64,000 nt of DNA from Maridesulfovibrio sp. (GTDB taxonomy: Bacteria; Desulfobacterota; Desulfovibrionia; Desulfovibrionales; Desulfovibrionaceae), in assembly GCF_963676065.1 (NCBI RefSeq), contig NZ_OY780933.1:1476001-1540000 (forward strand), written 5' to 3'. This document shows positions 8,054-16,503 of the stretch, piece by piece. The notes beneath the pieces are model-generated. The model saw only the letters and a list, made by a program, of their open reading frames with translations. It had not been told where the DNA came from and did no database searches. The position numbers and the translations under genes are program-made. Each line of letters starts with the position of its first letter. The stretch's first letter is position 1.

Positions 8054-8920
8054 ATGGCTGCTGAATTTGTAGAAGTAACCAAAGCCGAAGCAGGGCAGAA
8101 GCTGGTCCGCTTTCTGGAGCGAAGGGTGGACAGTGCTGTTCCTCGTTCGGCCATTATGCGCTGGATTCGCAAAGGTAATGTGCGGGTCGATAAAGGGCGT
8201 TGCAAGCCTTTCGATCTGGTAAAAGAAGGTCAGACGGTGCGTATCCCGCCGTATCAGGCGGAGGAAACGAAGGGGAAGAAGCTGCCCGCATTACCGATAA
8301 TTTATGAGGACGATGATTATCTGGCTGTCTGCAAGCCTGCCGGGTTGCCTACACAAGGTGGAACAGGGCATGAGGATTCCGTCGCGGACCGTCTTCTTTC
8401 CATGTTTGCTGATGCTCCCTACAAACCCGCTCCGGCGCATAGATTGGATCGCGATACGTCCGGAGTAATCCTTGCGGGTAAATCTCATAAGGGGCAGAAA
8501 AATCTGTCTGTCTTTTTTGCTGAACACGGCGAAGGTGGAAAATATTATCTTGCGGAGGTTGATGGATGCTGGCCTCATGATGACTGGACCGAGTTGCGGG
8601 ATATGATGGAAAAGCGCGGTCCCAAGGGACGCGAAAAGGTTGTGGTTGGTTCAGGTAAAGAGGCCGTAAGCTCTGTTTGTACTGTAAAAAAAGGCGAAAA
8701 GGCATCGCTGCTTATCGTAAAGCTTCATACCGGACGTACCCACCAGATAAGGGTACAGCTTTCCTCGCGCGGATTTCCCATTATCGGAGATTCCAAATAT
8801 GGCGGTAAAAATGGATCAATGAAATTACACTGCCTGCGTATAGAAACCCCTTGGTTTACTGCCTTCTGTTCACCTGATTGGGATAGTCTGCCTGAAATTT
8901 CCGAATGTTATTTTCTTTAA
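8054..8920 (+). CDS. RluA-family pseudouridine synthase with S4 domain
   Basis: A 288-residue RNA pseudouridine synthase. Residues 1-75 form an S4 RNA-binding domain (VDSAVPRSAIMRWIRKGNVRVD). The catalytic domain carries the family motif HRLDRDTSGV with the nucleophilic Asp, plus VCKPAGLPTQGG and LHTGRTHQIRVQLS. RluC/RluD-type length and domain order suggest a 23S rRNA uridine substrate, but the exact positions cannot be assigned. The start has GGAGG 7 bases upstream. Confidence 0.88.
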   Translation: MAAEFVEVTKAEAGQKLVRFLERRVDSAVPRSAIMRWIRKGNVRVDKGRCKPFDLVKEGQTVRIPPYQAEETKGKKLPALPIIYEDDDYLAVCKPAGLPTQGGTGHEDSVADRLLSMFADAPYKPAPAHRLDRDTSGVILAGKSHKGQKNLSVFFAEHGEGGKYYLAEVDGCWPHDDWTELRDMMEKRGPKGREKVVVGSGKEAVSSVCTVKKGEKASLLIVKLHTGRTHQIRVQLSSRGFPIIGDSKYGGKNGSMKLHCLRIETPWFTAFCSPDWDSLPEISECYFL

Positions 8921-8958
8921 ACTCAATTTAATTTTCTGGATACCAGAGTTCTAAAAAT

Positions 8959-8993
8959 AAGACAGTTGTACTTGTTTCAGCTGTCTTTTTTTT
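8959..8993 (+). terminator. intrinsic terminator after the pseudouridine synthase gene
   Basis: A nine-bp stem AGACAGTTG / CAGCTGTCT (one wobble) is followed by eight T, 39 bases after the stop codon. Confidence 0.8.
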
Positions 8994-9037
8994 GGCGTTT
9001 TGATAAAAGGAAGTTTATGTTTCACGGTATCAAGTTA

Positions 9038-9065
9038 TTGACAAACGATAACTACTTTATGTAAT
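9038..9065 (+). promoter_or_regulatory. sigma-70 promoter of the DUF2975/HTH pair
   Basis: A perfect TTGACA (9038-9043) is spaced 16 bases from TGTAAT (9060-9065, 5 of 6 consensus). It lies about 45 bases upstream of the start codon at 9109. Confidence 0.6.
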
Positions 9066-9108
9066 ACGGTAAGTGGGTGAGGGGAAAACTACTAAAAAGG
9101 AGGCACTG

Positions 9109-9648
9109 ATGGAAAACATTAAGAAGATGAGTATTTTTTTAAAGTATGCATTTTTACTGACATTAATAGTCATCCCCATTCTTGAGTTTGCCGGATGGTT
9201 TTTATTTGATGGTAACCCGCAATCGTTTTTTATTTCAGAATTTTTGGTCGTAATAGACCCTGATTACTTGTCGGGGTTGACTGGCGAGCAAAAAGTATTT
9301 GGAGCATTAGTCTCTGTCCCGTACGCCGCTCTGAAAATGTATTGCTGCTGGCAGATGGTCAAATTGTTCGAGCTTTATTCACATGGCCGAATTTTCACTG
9401 CCGACAACTCTATGTGTTACAGAAAAGCAGCATGGGCGTTGCTCATAGGAGAGATTGTCTATCCCTTTATCCAGTCCGCGGCTTCGTATATTGCAACTAT
9501 GAATAATGCGGTAGGTGAGAGGCTTATTTGCGTTTCTTTTGACGATACCAATATGGGTAACATCGTTGTCGCTTGTGTCGTTCTGGCCATATCATGGGTT
9601 ATGGATGAAGGGCGCAAGCTTCAGGATGAAGCTGAATTAACCATTTAA
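9109..9648 (+). CDS. DUF2975-family integral membrane protein
   Basis: A 179-residue membrane protein. The start at 9109 is chosen because AAAGGAGG lies 6 bases upstream; an in-frame ATG at 9073 lacks a site. It has four predicted membrane helices (about 10-30, 65-85, 105-125, 150-170) and the conserved segment KLFELYSHGRIFTADN typical of DUF2975. The family is very often encoded just before a small Xre regulator, as here (9-base gap). This suggests a membrane sensor or regulator pair, by analogy only. Its ligand is unknown. Confidence 0.75.
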   Translation: MENIKKMSIFLKYAFLLTLIVIPILEFAGWFLFDGNPQSFFISEFLVVIDPDYLSGLTGEQKVFGALVSVPYAALKMYCCWQMVKLFELYSHGRIFTADNSMCYRKAAWALLIGEIVYPFIQSAASYIATMNNAVGERLICVSFDDTNMGNIVVACVVLAISWVMDEGRKLQDEAELTI

Positions 9649-9657
9649 GGGATTGAT

Positions 9658-9879
9658 ATGCCGATACTTGTCAACCTCGATGTAATGCTGGCTAAGCGTA
9701 AAGTTTCTTCCAAGGAATTAGCGAAATCGGTTGGAATTACTCCGCAGAATTTGTCTGTGCTTAAGACCGGAAAGGCCAAAGCTATAAGATTCAGCACTCT
9801 TGATGCAATCTGTACGGTTTTGGAATGTCAGCCCGGTGATATTCTGGAATTTAAGGCTGAAAAAGACGATGATTTTTAA
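9658..9879 (+). CDS. YozG-type Xre/HTH_26 small transcriptional regulator
   Basis: A 73-residue protein that is almost entirely one helix-turn-helix domain. It begins PILVNLDVMLAKRKVSSKELA and continues with GITPQNLSVLKTGKAKAIRFSTL and VLECQPGDIL, the near-invariant pattern of YozG-like regulators partnered with DUF2975 proteins. It follows the membrane protein gene by 9 bases and is presumably cotranscribed. The DNA target is not known; autoregulation from the promoter at 9038 is likely but not shown. Confidence 0.85.
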   Translation: MPILVNLDVMLAKRKVSSKELAKSVGITPQNLSVLKTGKAKAIRFSTLDAICTVLECQPGDILEFKAEKDDDF

Positions 9880-9964
9880 TTTTCTTGACGGCAGGGGCAG
9901 GATGTGACCGGTTTCATATAGAACTGGAATCGGCGCGATTTATTTGCAGGATGGCGATTATAGC

Positions 9965-10000
9965 AAAACCCCCGCAATCTTATGATTGCGGGGGTTTTTT
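9965..10000. terminator. bidirectional intrinsic terminator between HTH gene and echF
   Basis: A perfect 11-bp stem CCCCCGCAATC / GATTGCGGGGG is flanked by A4 on the left and T6 on the right, serving the converging HTH gene (plus) and ech operon (minus). Confidence 0.9.
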
Positions 10001-10022
10001 ATAGTTCGAACTAAGCTTTGAA

Positions 10023-10397
10023 TTACTTCTTGGCTTTTTTCTTCGGCGGTTTGACTTTGCCGGTCTGTTCCATCATCTGACGTTCTGCGGACGGTGCGCG
10101 GTGTACAGGTTTCATGTACAGGCTGTTTGTCGGGCAGTGGTCAACGCAAATGGAGCAGTAGACACATGCGAAAGGATCACAAGTCCATGTGCCGGTTCCG
10201 CTGTCTTTGTCTTTAGTGACGGTAATGCACTGAGAAGGGCATTTCATCTGGCATTTCTTACAGAAAATGCAGTCGTCAATGTTATTGAACAGTTCACCTC
10301 TGTATCGGTCAAAGGGCTCACGCTTTTCCACTGGATACATACGCGTGGAGCTCTTTGAAAGGAGGTTCTTCAGTACAGTGGGAGTCATGTTAAGCAT
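10023..10397 (-). CDS. echF: Ech hydrogenase subunit EchF, 2x[4Fe-4S] ferredoxin
   Basis: A 124-residue polyferredoxin-like subunit that passes electrons between soluble ferredoxin and the hydrogenase core. Two four-cysteine motifs are visible, CIFCKKCQMKCP and CVYCSICVDHCP, enough for two [4Fe-4S] clusters. I place the start at 10397 because AGGAGG lies 7 bases upstream, 11 bases after the echE stop. An in-frame ATG at 10433 would overlap echE. The C-terminal tail is Lys-rich. It is the last gene of echABCDEF and is followed by a bidirectional terminator. Confidence 0.9.
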   Translation of the reverse strand: MLNMTPTVLKNLLSKSSTRMYPVEKREPFDRYRGELFNNIDDCIFCKKCQMKCPSQCITVTKDKDSGTGTWTCDPFACVYCSICVDHCPTNSLYMKPVHRAPSAERQMMEQTGKVKPPKKKAKK

Positions 10398-10408
10398 GTC
10401 TCGGCCTC

Positions 10409-11485
10409 CTAGCGTTCCGTGCAGCTGATGCACGGGTCGATTGACAGAATAATAACCGGAACATCAGCCAGTTCGCAGTTGGGAAGCATCGCCAGGAGAG
10501 GCGGTATGTTTGCGAACGTGGGGGTTCTGATGCGGACCCTGTCAAGGAACTTTTTGCCGCTACCTTTTATGTAGTAGAGGCATTCTCCGCGGGGCTGTTC
10601 CACGCGGGTTATGATTTCGCCTTCGGGATTGCCTTTGCATGGAGCAGCGATGTCACCCTGAGGCATGCCAGCAAGGGCCTGTCTCACGAGATCTACGGAC
10701 TGCAGAGTCTCACGGAAACGAACTGTGGAACGTGCCCAGCAGTCGCCGTCGTTTTCTACAATAGGTTCGAAGTCGATTTTATCAAATGCTGCGTACTTGA
10801 GCAGACGCATATCAGAAGCAACACCGCTACCGCGCAGGGTCGGTCCCGCTGCGCCGAGGTCGTATGCCTGATCTTTAGTCAGAACGCCGACACCTTTAGT
10901 ACGGGTGCATACTGTGTAGTCGTTGAGAATGGTATTCTGGATTTCCTTGATTTCTTTTTCGGCTGCATCGAGCTCGGAAAGAATCCAGGAACACATTTCA
11001 GGAGTAAGGTCCTGACGGACACCGCCGACGATGTTCACGGAAGTGATTACACGTGAACCGGTGGTGGCTTCGTTGATATCCATGATGCGTTCGCGAATAC
11101 GCCAGAACTGCATGAACAGGGCTTCAAAGCCGAATGCATCGGCAAAGAGACCAAGCCAAAGCAGGTGACTGTGCATGCGGTGGAGTTCAGACCACGCGGT
11201 GCGCAGGAATTTAGCCCGTTCAGGAATTTCAATTCCCATTATTTCTTCAATGCCCTGACAGTAGCACATTGAGTGGATGTTGGAGCAGATTCCGCAAACA
11301 CGTTCTACAACCTGAATCATCTGGTGGTAATCGCGAATTTCAGCGAGTTTTTCCAGACCTCTGTGAACGTATCCGAGCGCGGGAATGGCCTCCTGTACAA
11401 TCTCGTCTTCCACGACAAGCTTCACATGCAGCGGCTCCGGGAGAACCGGATGCTGCGGACCGAAAGGTATGATGGTACGTGCCAT
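10409..11485 (-). CDS. echE: Ech hydrogenase large (catalytic NiFe) subunit EchE
   Basis: A 358-residue group 4 [NiFe] hydrogenase large subunit, homologous to NuoD. Nickel ligands are in the N-terminal RVCGIC (Cys64, Cys67) and C-terminal DPCISC (Cys352, Cys355) motifs. The protein ends three residues after the last cysteine (TER) with no C-terminal extension, so no maturation-protease cleavage is predicted, a known feature of some Ech/Coo and sensory hydrogenases. The motif GPQHPVLPEP near residue 9 matches the NuoD-like N terminus. It catalyses H2 evolution or uptake at the membrane, coupled to ion translocation. Confidence 0.95.
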   Translation of the reverse strand: MARTIIPFGPQHPVLPEPLHVKLVVEDEIVQEAIPALGYVHRGLEKLAEIRDYHQMIQVVERVCGICSNIHSMCYCQGIEEIMGIEIPERAKFLRTAWSELHRMHSHLLWLGLFADAFGFEALFMQFWRIRERIMDINEATTGSRVITSVNIVGGVRQDLTPEMCSWILSELDAAEKEIKEIQNTILNDYTVCTRTKGVGVLTKDQAYDLGAAGPTLRGSGVASDMRLLKYAAFDKIDFEPIVENDGDCWARSTVRFRETLQSVDLVRQALAGMPQGDIAAPCKGNPEGEIITRVEQPRGECLYYIKGSGKKFLDRVRIRTPTFANIPPLLAMLPNCELADVPVIILSIDPCISCTER

Positions 11486-11533
11486 AATTTACCCTATAGT
11501 TGTTTTCGTCTTGGGTTCATCCGGGAAGACGAG

Positions 11534-11905
11534 TTATTTATTTACCTTCATCGCCTTTGTGTTGTTACACATGGGGACGATTGTTATTTCATCGTCAAGA
11601 TACAGCTTGCGGCCGAAATCGAGCACAAGGCCTTCGAATTTAATATCGAATTGGTCCTGTATTTCGTTTTCGATAAGCAGTGCTGCAAAGTATACGCTGC
11701 TGATAGAGGGCACGGGGTTGTCCATGTCCACGGTCAGGCGCAGGTTGGTGAGTACTTCGTTTTTATCAAAATGGTAGATGATATCCGCTTTACCGCCACC
11801 GATGTTGGTGCAGGAGAGAGTGACCATACGCTGGCCGGTACTCTTCATTTTGGATACTTCGCCTACCAGGCTTTCCAGAGTTACATCTATCTGATTTTCA
11901 ATCAC
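11534..11905 (-). CDS. echD: Ech hydrogenase subunit EchD (NuoC-like)
   Basis: A 123-residue hydrophilic subunit at the position of the NuoC/30-kDa homologue in Ech operons. The sequence is weakly conserved, as is usual. The segments ADIIYHFDKNEVLTNLRLTVD and VPSISSVYFAALLIENEIQD match the complex I 30-kDa pattern, where the last segment has the form S-x-F-x-x-A-x-x-x-E-x-E-x-x-D. It uses a GTG start preceded by GAGGGG. It probably has a structural role joining EchE to EchC. Confidence 0.88.
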   Translation of the reverse strand: MIENQIDVTLESLVGEVSKMKSTGQRMVTLSCTNIGGGKADIIYHFDKNEVLTNLRLTVDMDNPVPSISSVYFAALLIENEIQDQFDIKFEGLVLDFGRKLYLDDEITIVPMCNNTKAMKVNK

Positions 11906-11925
11906 GATCTTACCCCTCGTAATGT

Positions 11926-12360
11926 TTAACCTTTGAGGCCTTCAAACTTGGCAAGGGCTGCGACCACGCCGTCGATGATGGCTTCGGGTTTCGCCGGGCA
12001 ACCGGGGACGTAAACATCAACCGGGATAACCTTGTCTACACCGCCTATGACGTTGTAGCACTCGCGGAAAATACCGCCGGACAGTCCGCAGGCTCCGATG
12101 GCTATAACCCCTTTAGGGTCAGGCATCTGATCATAGATGTTGCGTAACACCTTTGCGTTTCTGTGGTTGACGGTTCCAGTTACCAGAAGGACATCGGCGT
12201 GCTTGGGGTTACCCACGTTGACAATGCCGAAACGTTCAATGTCGTACAGCGGTGTCAGGCATGCCAGAACTTCGATATCGCAGCCGTTACAGCTTCCGCA
12301 GTCAAAATGCATGACCCACGGAGACTTGGCGCGTGAACTTCCAATGAATTTCTTGAACAT
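11926..12360 (-). CDS. echC: Ech hydrogenase small subunit EchC
   Basis: A 144-residue small subunit, homologous to NuoB, holding the proximal [4Fe-4S] cluster. The cluster motif CGSCNGC (Cys21, Cys24) plus later IGACGLSGG and VPGCPAKPE cysteines fit the NuoB-like pattern. It lacks a Tat signal, as expected for a cytoplasm-facing group 4 enzyme. It lies 4 bases after echB and 20 bases before echD. Confidence 0.94.
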   Translation of the reverse strand: MFKKFIGSSRAKSPWVMHFDCGSCNGCDIEVLACLTPLYDIERFGIVNVGNPKHADVLLVTGTVNHRNAKVLRNIYDQMPDPKGVIAIGACGLSGGIFRECYNVIGGVDKVIPVDVYVPGCPAKPEAIIDGVVAALAKFEGLKG

Positions 12361-12364
12361 AAGC

Positions 12365-13213
12365 TTAACCTGCGTACAGCCAGATGAGGTTTACGAAAGA
12401 CATGGCCAGACCGATGCTCCATACGTATTTCAGCATCCAGCGCCATGTCATGCGCGCCATAGTGTTATCTATGACCAACTCCGCAAAGTAGGTGGAGACG
12501 ATCAGAAGTACGCAACCAACAAGGCTGGTGTGCCAGAAGAGAGCGCAGATTCCGAGAATGAAGATAGTCTCGTACCAGTGGCCGATTTCAATAATGCCGA
12601 GATAAGGACCGGAGAATTCGGTCAGGAGCCCTTTGACCAGTTCCTGATGCCCGTGATGGGAAGTGGAAAAGTCAAAAGGTGATTTTCTCAGCTTAATGGT
12701 CAGCGCGTATCCAAGAACAACGAACATTAGCGGCAGCTGAACAAGCAGAGGCTGGTCAAAAGCCATGATCGCGTCAACCCTGAAGCTTCCGGTCACCATG
12801 AAAATGGATGCGAAAACGAGGATGAGGAGCGGTTCGTAAGTAAGTACCTGGATCAGTTCACGCTGTGCACCGACCTGACTGTAAGGTGACGGGGTTGAAA
12901 GACCGCCCATAACCAGGAAAACAGCACCGATAGCCTGAACAAAGAAGATCAGGACCAGGTCAGTTCCTGCGAAGAGCAGGCCTACGGACAGGGCTGCTGC
13001 AGCAAGGTATATCCATGAGCAGAAAACCTGCCAGAAGTTACTGACAACCTTGTCTTTGCCAAACAGTTTGGCAACATCATAAAAAGGCTGCAGAATCGGC
13101 GGGCCGAAGCGGGATTGCAGGCGCGCGGTAATGCGTCTGTCAATACCGGAAATCAGGCCGCCTAATATAGGAGCAATGACAATGCCGAGTATAAGTAGAA
13201 TGATTGTTTTCAT
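12365..13213 (-). CDS. echB: Ech hydrogenase membrane subunit EchB (NuoH-like)
   Basis: A 282-residue membrane protein with about eight helices, homologous to NuoH/HycD. Conserved signatures are GIDRRITARLQSRFGPPILQPFYDVAKLF near residue 25 and FDFSTSHHGHQELVKGLLTEFSGPYLGIIE near 180, the loop that contacts the hydrophilic arm. Its start overlaps the echA stop by one base, implying translational coupling. It anchors the catalytic module and links it to ion translocation. Confidence 0.95.
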   Translation of the reverse strand: MKTIILLILGIVIAPILGGLISGIDRRITARLQSRFGPPILQPFYDVAKLFGKDKVVSNFWQVFCSWIYLAAAALSVGLLFAGTDLVLIFFVQAIGAVFLVMGGLSTPSPYSQVGAQRELIQVLTYEPLLILVFASIFMVTGSFRVDAIMAFDQPLLVQLPLMFVVLGYALTIKLRKSPFDFSTSHHGHQELVKGLLTEFSGPYLGIIEIGHWYETIFILGICALFWHTSLVGCVLLIVSTYFAELVIDNTMARMTWRWMLKYVWSIGLAMSFVNLIWLYAG

Positions 13214-15117
13214 TACAGTGCTCCTCCCAGCATAAGAACTATGAGAGCAAGAGCAACGAAGTTTACCCAGAGGGTGAGTTTTTCTTCACCGAAGAACTCC
13301 TTCATGTAGTAGTTGCTTGCCTTAAGTTCTACAGGAGTATTCATGGGGCCGATGAAGGACTGAACTCCTATTTCAGGAACGTTGGCACCACACATGTATG
13401 TCTGGGAAGTCTTATCGCTTGCAGACTTCTTGGTCTCAATCCATGAGTAGATGAACACGGCGGCAAGCACGAGGAATATGGGGTAGACCGCAAAAACACC
13501 TATTGGTGATGCGAATACGCCCGCAGTGATTTCGAAGGTTTTGCCGACCATGGGTTCAATGAGCTTGGTGTAGATTACGGGTGAGAAGAAAGACATAGCC
13601 ACCGCGAGACATGCAAGGGTAGTCAGAGTCAGTCTTGTCAGTATACTTTGTGATTCCGCGGGAACCTTGTCGCGCAGGGGTGCAGTAAGCAGGATACCTG
13701 CCCATCTGGCCCAGAAGACCAGCGAAACAGCACTGCCGAGAGCGAGCATGGTGATGACGAACATGTCGCCGGATGCGGATTCGATTGCCATCCACTTACC
13801 GAGCAGGACGCCGAAGGGAGGCAGCAGCATAGTAAGTACGCCCACTATGGTGATTACCGTAGTACGGGGCATCTTGAGGTATAAGCCGTGCATGTCTTCG
13901 ATGTCGCGGCTGCCGATGCCGTGCTCAATTGTGCCGACGCACAGGAAGAGCAGAGCTTTGGAAGCAGCGTGGAAGATAATCAGAATGATTGCCGCAGTGA
14001 TAGCCCAGCTTGAATTCAAGCCGGCACAACAGATGATCAGACCGAGGTTACTGATAGTCGAGTAGGCAAGAATTTTCTTACCATTGCTCTGGCTGATCGC
14101 AATAGCAGCACATGCCAGAAAGGTGAACGCACCGCAAAGAGCCACGCCCTGACTGAGAAATGTTCCTGCGTAAGCGGGAGCGAGTCTCAGAACGATGTAT
14201 ACACCGGCTTTAACCATGGTGGAGGAGTGGAGCAGCGCGGAGACCGGAGTCGGCGCAACCATCGCTCCAAGCAGCCAGCTCTGGAAAGGAACCTGAGCGG
14301 CTTTTGTGAATCCGGCGAGGCAGAGCAGGCCCAGAGGAGCAAGCATAAGGCCGCCCATAGGACCGGCATGAATGATGACCTGAAGGTCAAGGGAGCCGGT
14401 TTCAGCGTAGGCCCAGATCATACCGAAGACGAAAGCGACACCGCCGAGTGCGTTAAGCATCAAGGCGCGGGTTGCGTTCTTAACCGCGATCTGGTTCTGA
14501 TCATGCCCAATGAGCATGAAAGAGCAGAAGGTGGTCACTTCAAAGAAGAAGTAGAGCCAGAGAATGTTGTTGGAAAGTACCAATCCGTTCATAGCTCCGA
14601 GGAACAGAACGAGGTAGAAAAAGAATTGCGGTTGACGTGATTTTACAAGGTGCAGATGTTCTTCATGCTCTTTCATGTAAGGAATCGCGAAAATACAGAT
14701 AAGCGATCCAATAATTGAGATGATTGCAACCATGATAAGAGAAAGGCTATCCGCAAAGATAGCGGGAGTCTCTACCGCATGGTCGACAACGAACAGCTCA
14801 AACGCAGCAAGCGGGATGATCTGCAGGATTACGAAAACCTTGATCATCTGATTTTTGAGTTTGAACGCGTAATAAAGCATTACGAAAAGCAGGGCAAAAT
14901 CCGCCAGGGTTACGAGGGAATCCCAGTGGACTCCTACAATTGTACCTGGAGAATAGGTAAATGACCCTTGACCGAGCAGGGCAAGGGAGACCGCGGCAAG
15001 AACTACACCTGTGCAGAGTACGATCAGAGTCCTGATCGCGCTTACGCGCAGGAAATAGCAGCCGACAGCAGCCACCAAGGGCAACAAGATGGCCAGAACT
15101 AACATCATGGGCAACAT
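13213..15117 (-). CDS. echA: Ech hydrogenase antiporter-like membrane subunit EchA (NuoL-like)
   Basis: A 634-residue protein with about 16 membrane helices, of the NuoL/MrpA antiporter-like family. The conserved core FTKAAQVPFQSWLLGAMVAP then TPVSALLHSSTMVKAG (about residues 255-300) includes the channel lysines, and HAASKALLFLCVGTIEH carries the His/Lys pair of the second half. It is the ion-pumping subunit and the first gene of the operon. The start has GTGAGG upstream. A promoter and palindrome lie about 100 bases upstream. Confidence 0.95.
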   Translation of the reverse strand: MLPMMLVLAILLPLVAAVGCYFLRVSAIRTLIVLCTGVVLAAVSLALLGQGSFTYSPGTIVGVHWDSLVTLADFALLFVMLYYAFKLKNQMIKVFVILQIIPLAAFELFVVDHAVETPAIFADSLSLIMVAIISIIGSLICIFAIPYMKEHEEHLHLVKSRQPQFFFYLVLFLGAMNGLVLSNNILWLYFFFEVTTFCSFMLIGHDQNQIAVKNATRALMLNALGGVAFVFGMIWAYAETGSLDLQVIIHAGPMGGLMLAPLGLLCLAGFTKAAQVPFQSWLLGAMVAPTPVSALLHSSTMVKAGVYIVLRLAPAYAGTFLSQGVALCGAFTFLACAAIAISQSNGKKILAYSTISNLGLIICCAGLNSSWAITAAIILIIFHAASKALLFLCVGTIEHGIGSRDIEDMHGLYLKMPRTTVITIVGVLTMLLPPFGVLLGKWMAIESASGDMFVITMLALGSAVSLVFWARWAGILLTAPLRDKVPAESQSILTRLTLTTLACLAVAMSFFSPVIYTKLIEPMVGKTFEITAGVFASPIGVFAVYPIFLVLAAVFIYSWIETKKSASDKTSQTYMCGANVPEIGVQSFIGPMNTPVELKASNYYMKEFFGEEKLTLWVNFVALALIVLMLGGAL

Positions 15118-15217
15118 ACGGACCTCACTGTAACGCGATGTTGTACCAGATTTTGGAAAAAATACCTCAGCCGTGTTAACTTTTTAGGTTTCGTGTAACT
15201 CTTGAGAATGTTTCACT

Positions 15218-15247
15218 ATTATCACCTAAACAGTAGAAATTTGTCTT
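15218..15247 (-). promoter_or_regulatory. candidate promoter of the ech operon
   Basis: On the minus strand AAGACA (15242-15247) is 18 bases from GATAAT (15218-15223), about 100 bases upstream of echA. Match to consensus is partial. An 8-bp-arm palindrome overlaps the -35 element, which is where a repressor or activator site would be expected. Confidence 0.4.
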
Positions 15248-15260
15248 CAAAATTTGAAGA
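15244..15260. promoter_or_regulatory. palindromic operator candidate upstream of echA
   Basis: TCTTCAAA and TTTGAAGA form a perfect inverted repeat around a single central A. It overlaps the predicted -35 of echA and lies in the 313-base gap between divergent ech and NlpC/P60 genes. The binding protein is unknown. Confidence 0.4.
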
Positions 15261-15430
15261 AAAGTCAACTGCTAATTGAGCTGGAATGGGTTTAACTACC
15301 TATAGAAAAAGCTGATAATTGGAAAAAATATTGTGAAAAATTTAACCTTCTCTTTTGATGGTAGTGGTTAAATCTATTGTTAATGCCGATTATTCGAGGT
15401 AGAAACTATGCTATGAGTAGGGGGAGATAA

Positions 15431-15928
15431 GTGAAAAAAAAGATTTTGAGGCTGATATCTTTTTGCGTAATAGCTTTTTTTCTCTTTGGGTGCGGAAAAA
15501 GAGTCATCGGACCTGTCCCCGGAGTAAATCTCTCTTCCGGTTCAGCTGCTTTGAGGCATTCGGTTGTGAAGACTGCCCGTGCCCAGATAGGGAAGCCTTA
15601 TAGATGGGGCGGAGCTTCTCCCGGTAGGGGGTTTGATTGTTCCGGTCTGGTCTGGTGGGTTTACAGGCGGCACGGGATAGATGTCCCAAGAGTTTCATGG
15701 CAGCAGAAATATGCGGGAAGGGCGGTGCCGGAAAGTAGTATTAAGGCGGGTGATATCGTTTTATTTAAAGTTCCGGGACAGGGGAAGAGTCTCCATACAG
15801 GGGTCTATTCAGGGAATGGTTATTCCTTTATCCACAGTCCTAAGAGCGGTTCTGTCGTGCGAGAGGAGTCCATGAAAAATAATTACTGGCGCAAGTATTA
15901 CATTGGTGCAAGAAGGATTATCCAATAA
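15431..15928 (+). CDS. NlpC/P60 cell-wall hydrolase lipoprotein
   Basis: A 165-residue lipoprotein with a GTG start preceded by GGGGGAG. The signal peptide ends in a lipobox (LFGC, Cys21). The rest is one NlpC/P60 domain with the catalytic Cys70 in RGFDCSGLV, His122 in LHTGVY and a third polar residue His135 in FIHSP. Such enzymes cut gamma-D-Glu-diaminopimelate or D-Ala-diaminopimelate links in peptidoglycan. The compact Spr/MepS-like architecture suggests an outer-membrane-anchored endopeptidase. It is monocistronic. Confidence 0.88.
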   Translation: MKKKILRLISFCVIAFFLFGCGKRVIGPVPGVNLSSGSAALRHSVVKTARAQIGKPYRWGGASPGRGFDCSGLVWWVYRRHGIDVPRVSWQQKYAGRAVPESSIKAGDIVLFKVPGQGKSLHTGVYSGNGYSFIHSPKSGSVVREESMKNNYWRKYYIGARRIIQ

Positions 15929-15964
15929 AAAAAGGGAGCCACGTAGCGTGAGTCCCTTTTTTTT
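15926..15964. terminator. bidirectional terminator after NlpC/P60 gene
   Basis: An A7GGGA...TCCCT8 hairpin with CACG/CGTG inner pairs lies between the converging NlpC/P60 gene and the hypothetical gene at 15985. Confidence 0.75.
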
Positions 15965-15984
15965 ATTGCATATGAAATGATTCT

Positions 15985-16503
15985 TTATTGTACTGTGGAG
16001 CAGGTCGGAGGCTGAATGTGCGCTCCGCTTCCGGCATTTCCCAGTCTTTCAACATAGTTTTTAACCTCGTCCTGCTCGCGCCATCCTGCGTAGAGATCTT
16101 TCCAGTCTGCAAAAGACATTACTTCCGATTCGAGATAGGATTCATGACCTTTGATCCAGAGATTGAACAGGTACATTTCCATTTTGAAAGCTTTGGAATC
16201 GAAAACTTTAGGTACGATTTTATCACTGTATTTTGAACCGTCAAACCGGGAACCGATATAAGAACAGACGATTTTCATTGATCTCTGCTGATCGATTTCG
16301 TCATTATTCATCAGATCAAGCAGGCCTTTTAATCCGGGGAATTCTTTATCCACCTGATTACAGACTTCTTCAGGAACTTTGACCATCAGTTTTTTATCTT
16401 CTTCAAAGATAAAATAAAATCTTGTCCAATGGTCGAACATGAAAACTTCAGTTATATCTTCAACAGCTTTATCAAATGCTTTGTTGGTCTTGGCTTTCTT
16501 CAT
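15985..16503 (-). CDS. hypothetical protein, cytoplasmic, unknown
   Basis: A 172-residue soluble, charged protein I do not recognise. It has no signal peptide or membrane helix. The N terminus is basic (MKKAKTNKAFDKAVEDITEV), the middle is acidic and the tail is Gly/Pro-rich with a single terminal Cys. The start has GAGGAGAATACC just upstream, a good ribosome-binding site. It is a single gene with a terminator shared with the converging NlpC/P60 gene. Confidence 0.6.
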   Translation of the reverse strand: MKKAKTNKAFDKAVEDITEVFMFDHWTRFYFIFEEDKKLMVKVPEEVCNQVDKEFPGLKGLLDLMNNDEIDQQRSMKIVCSYIGSRFDGSKYSDKIVPKVFDSKAFKMEMYLFNLWIKGHESYLESEVMSFADWKDLYAGWREQDEVKNYVERLGNAGSGAHIQPPTCSTVQ

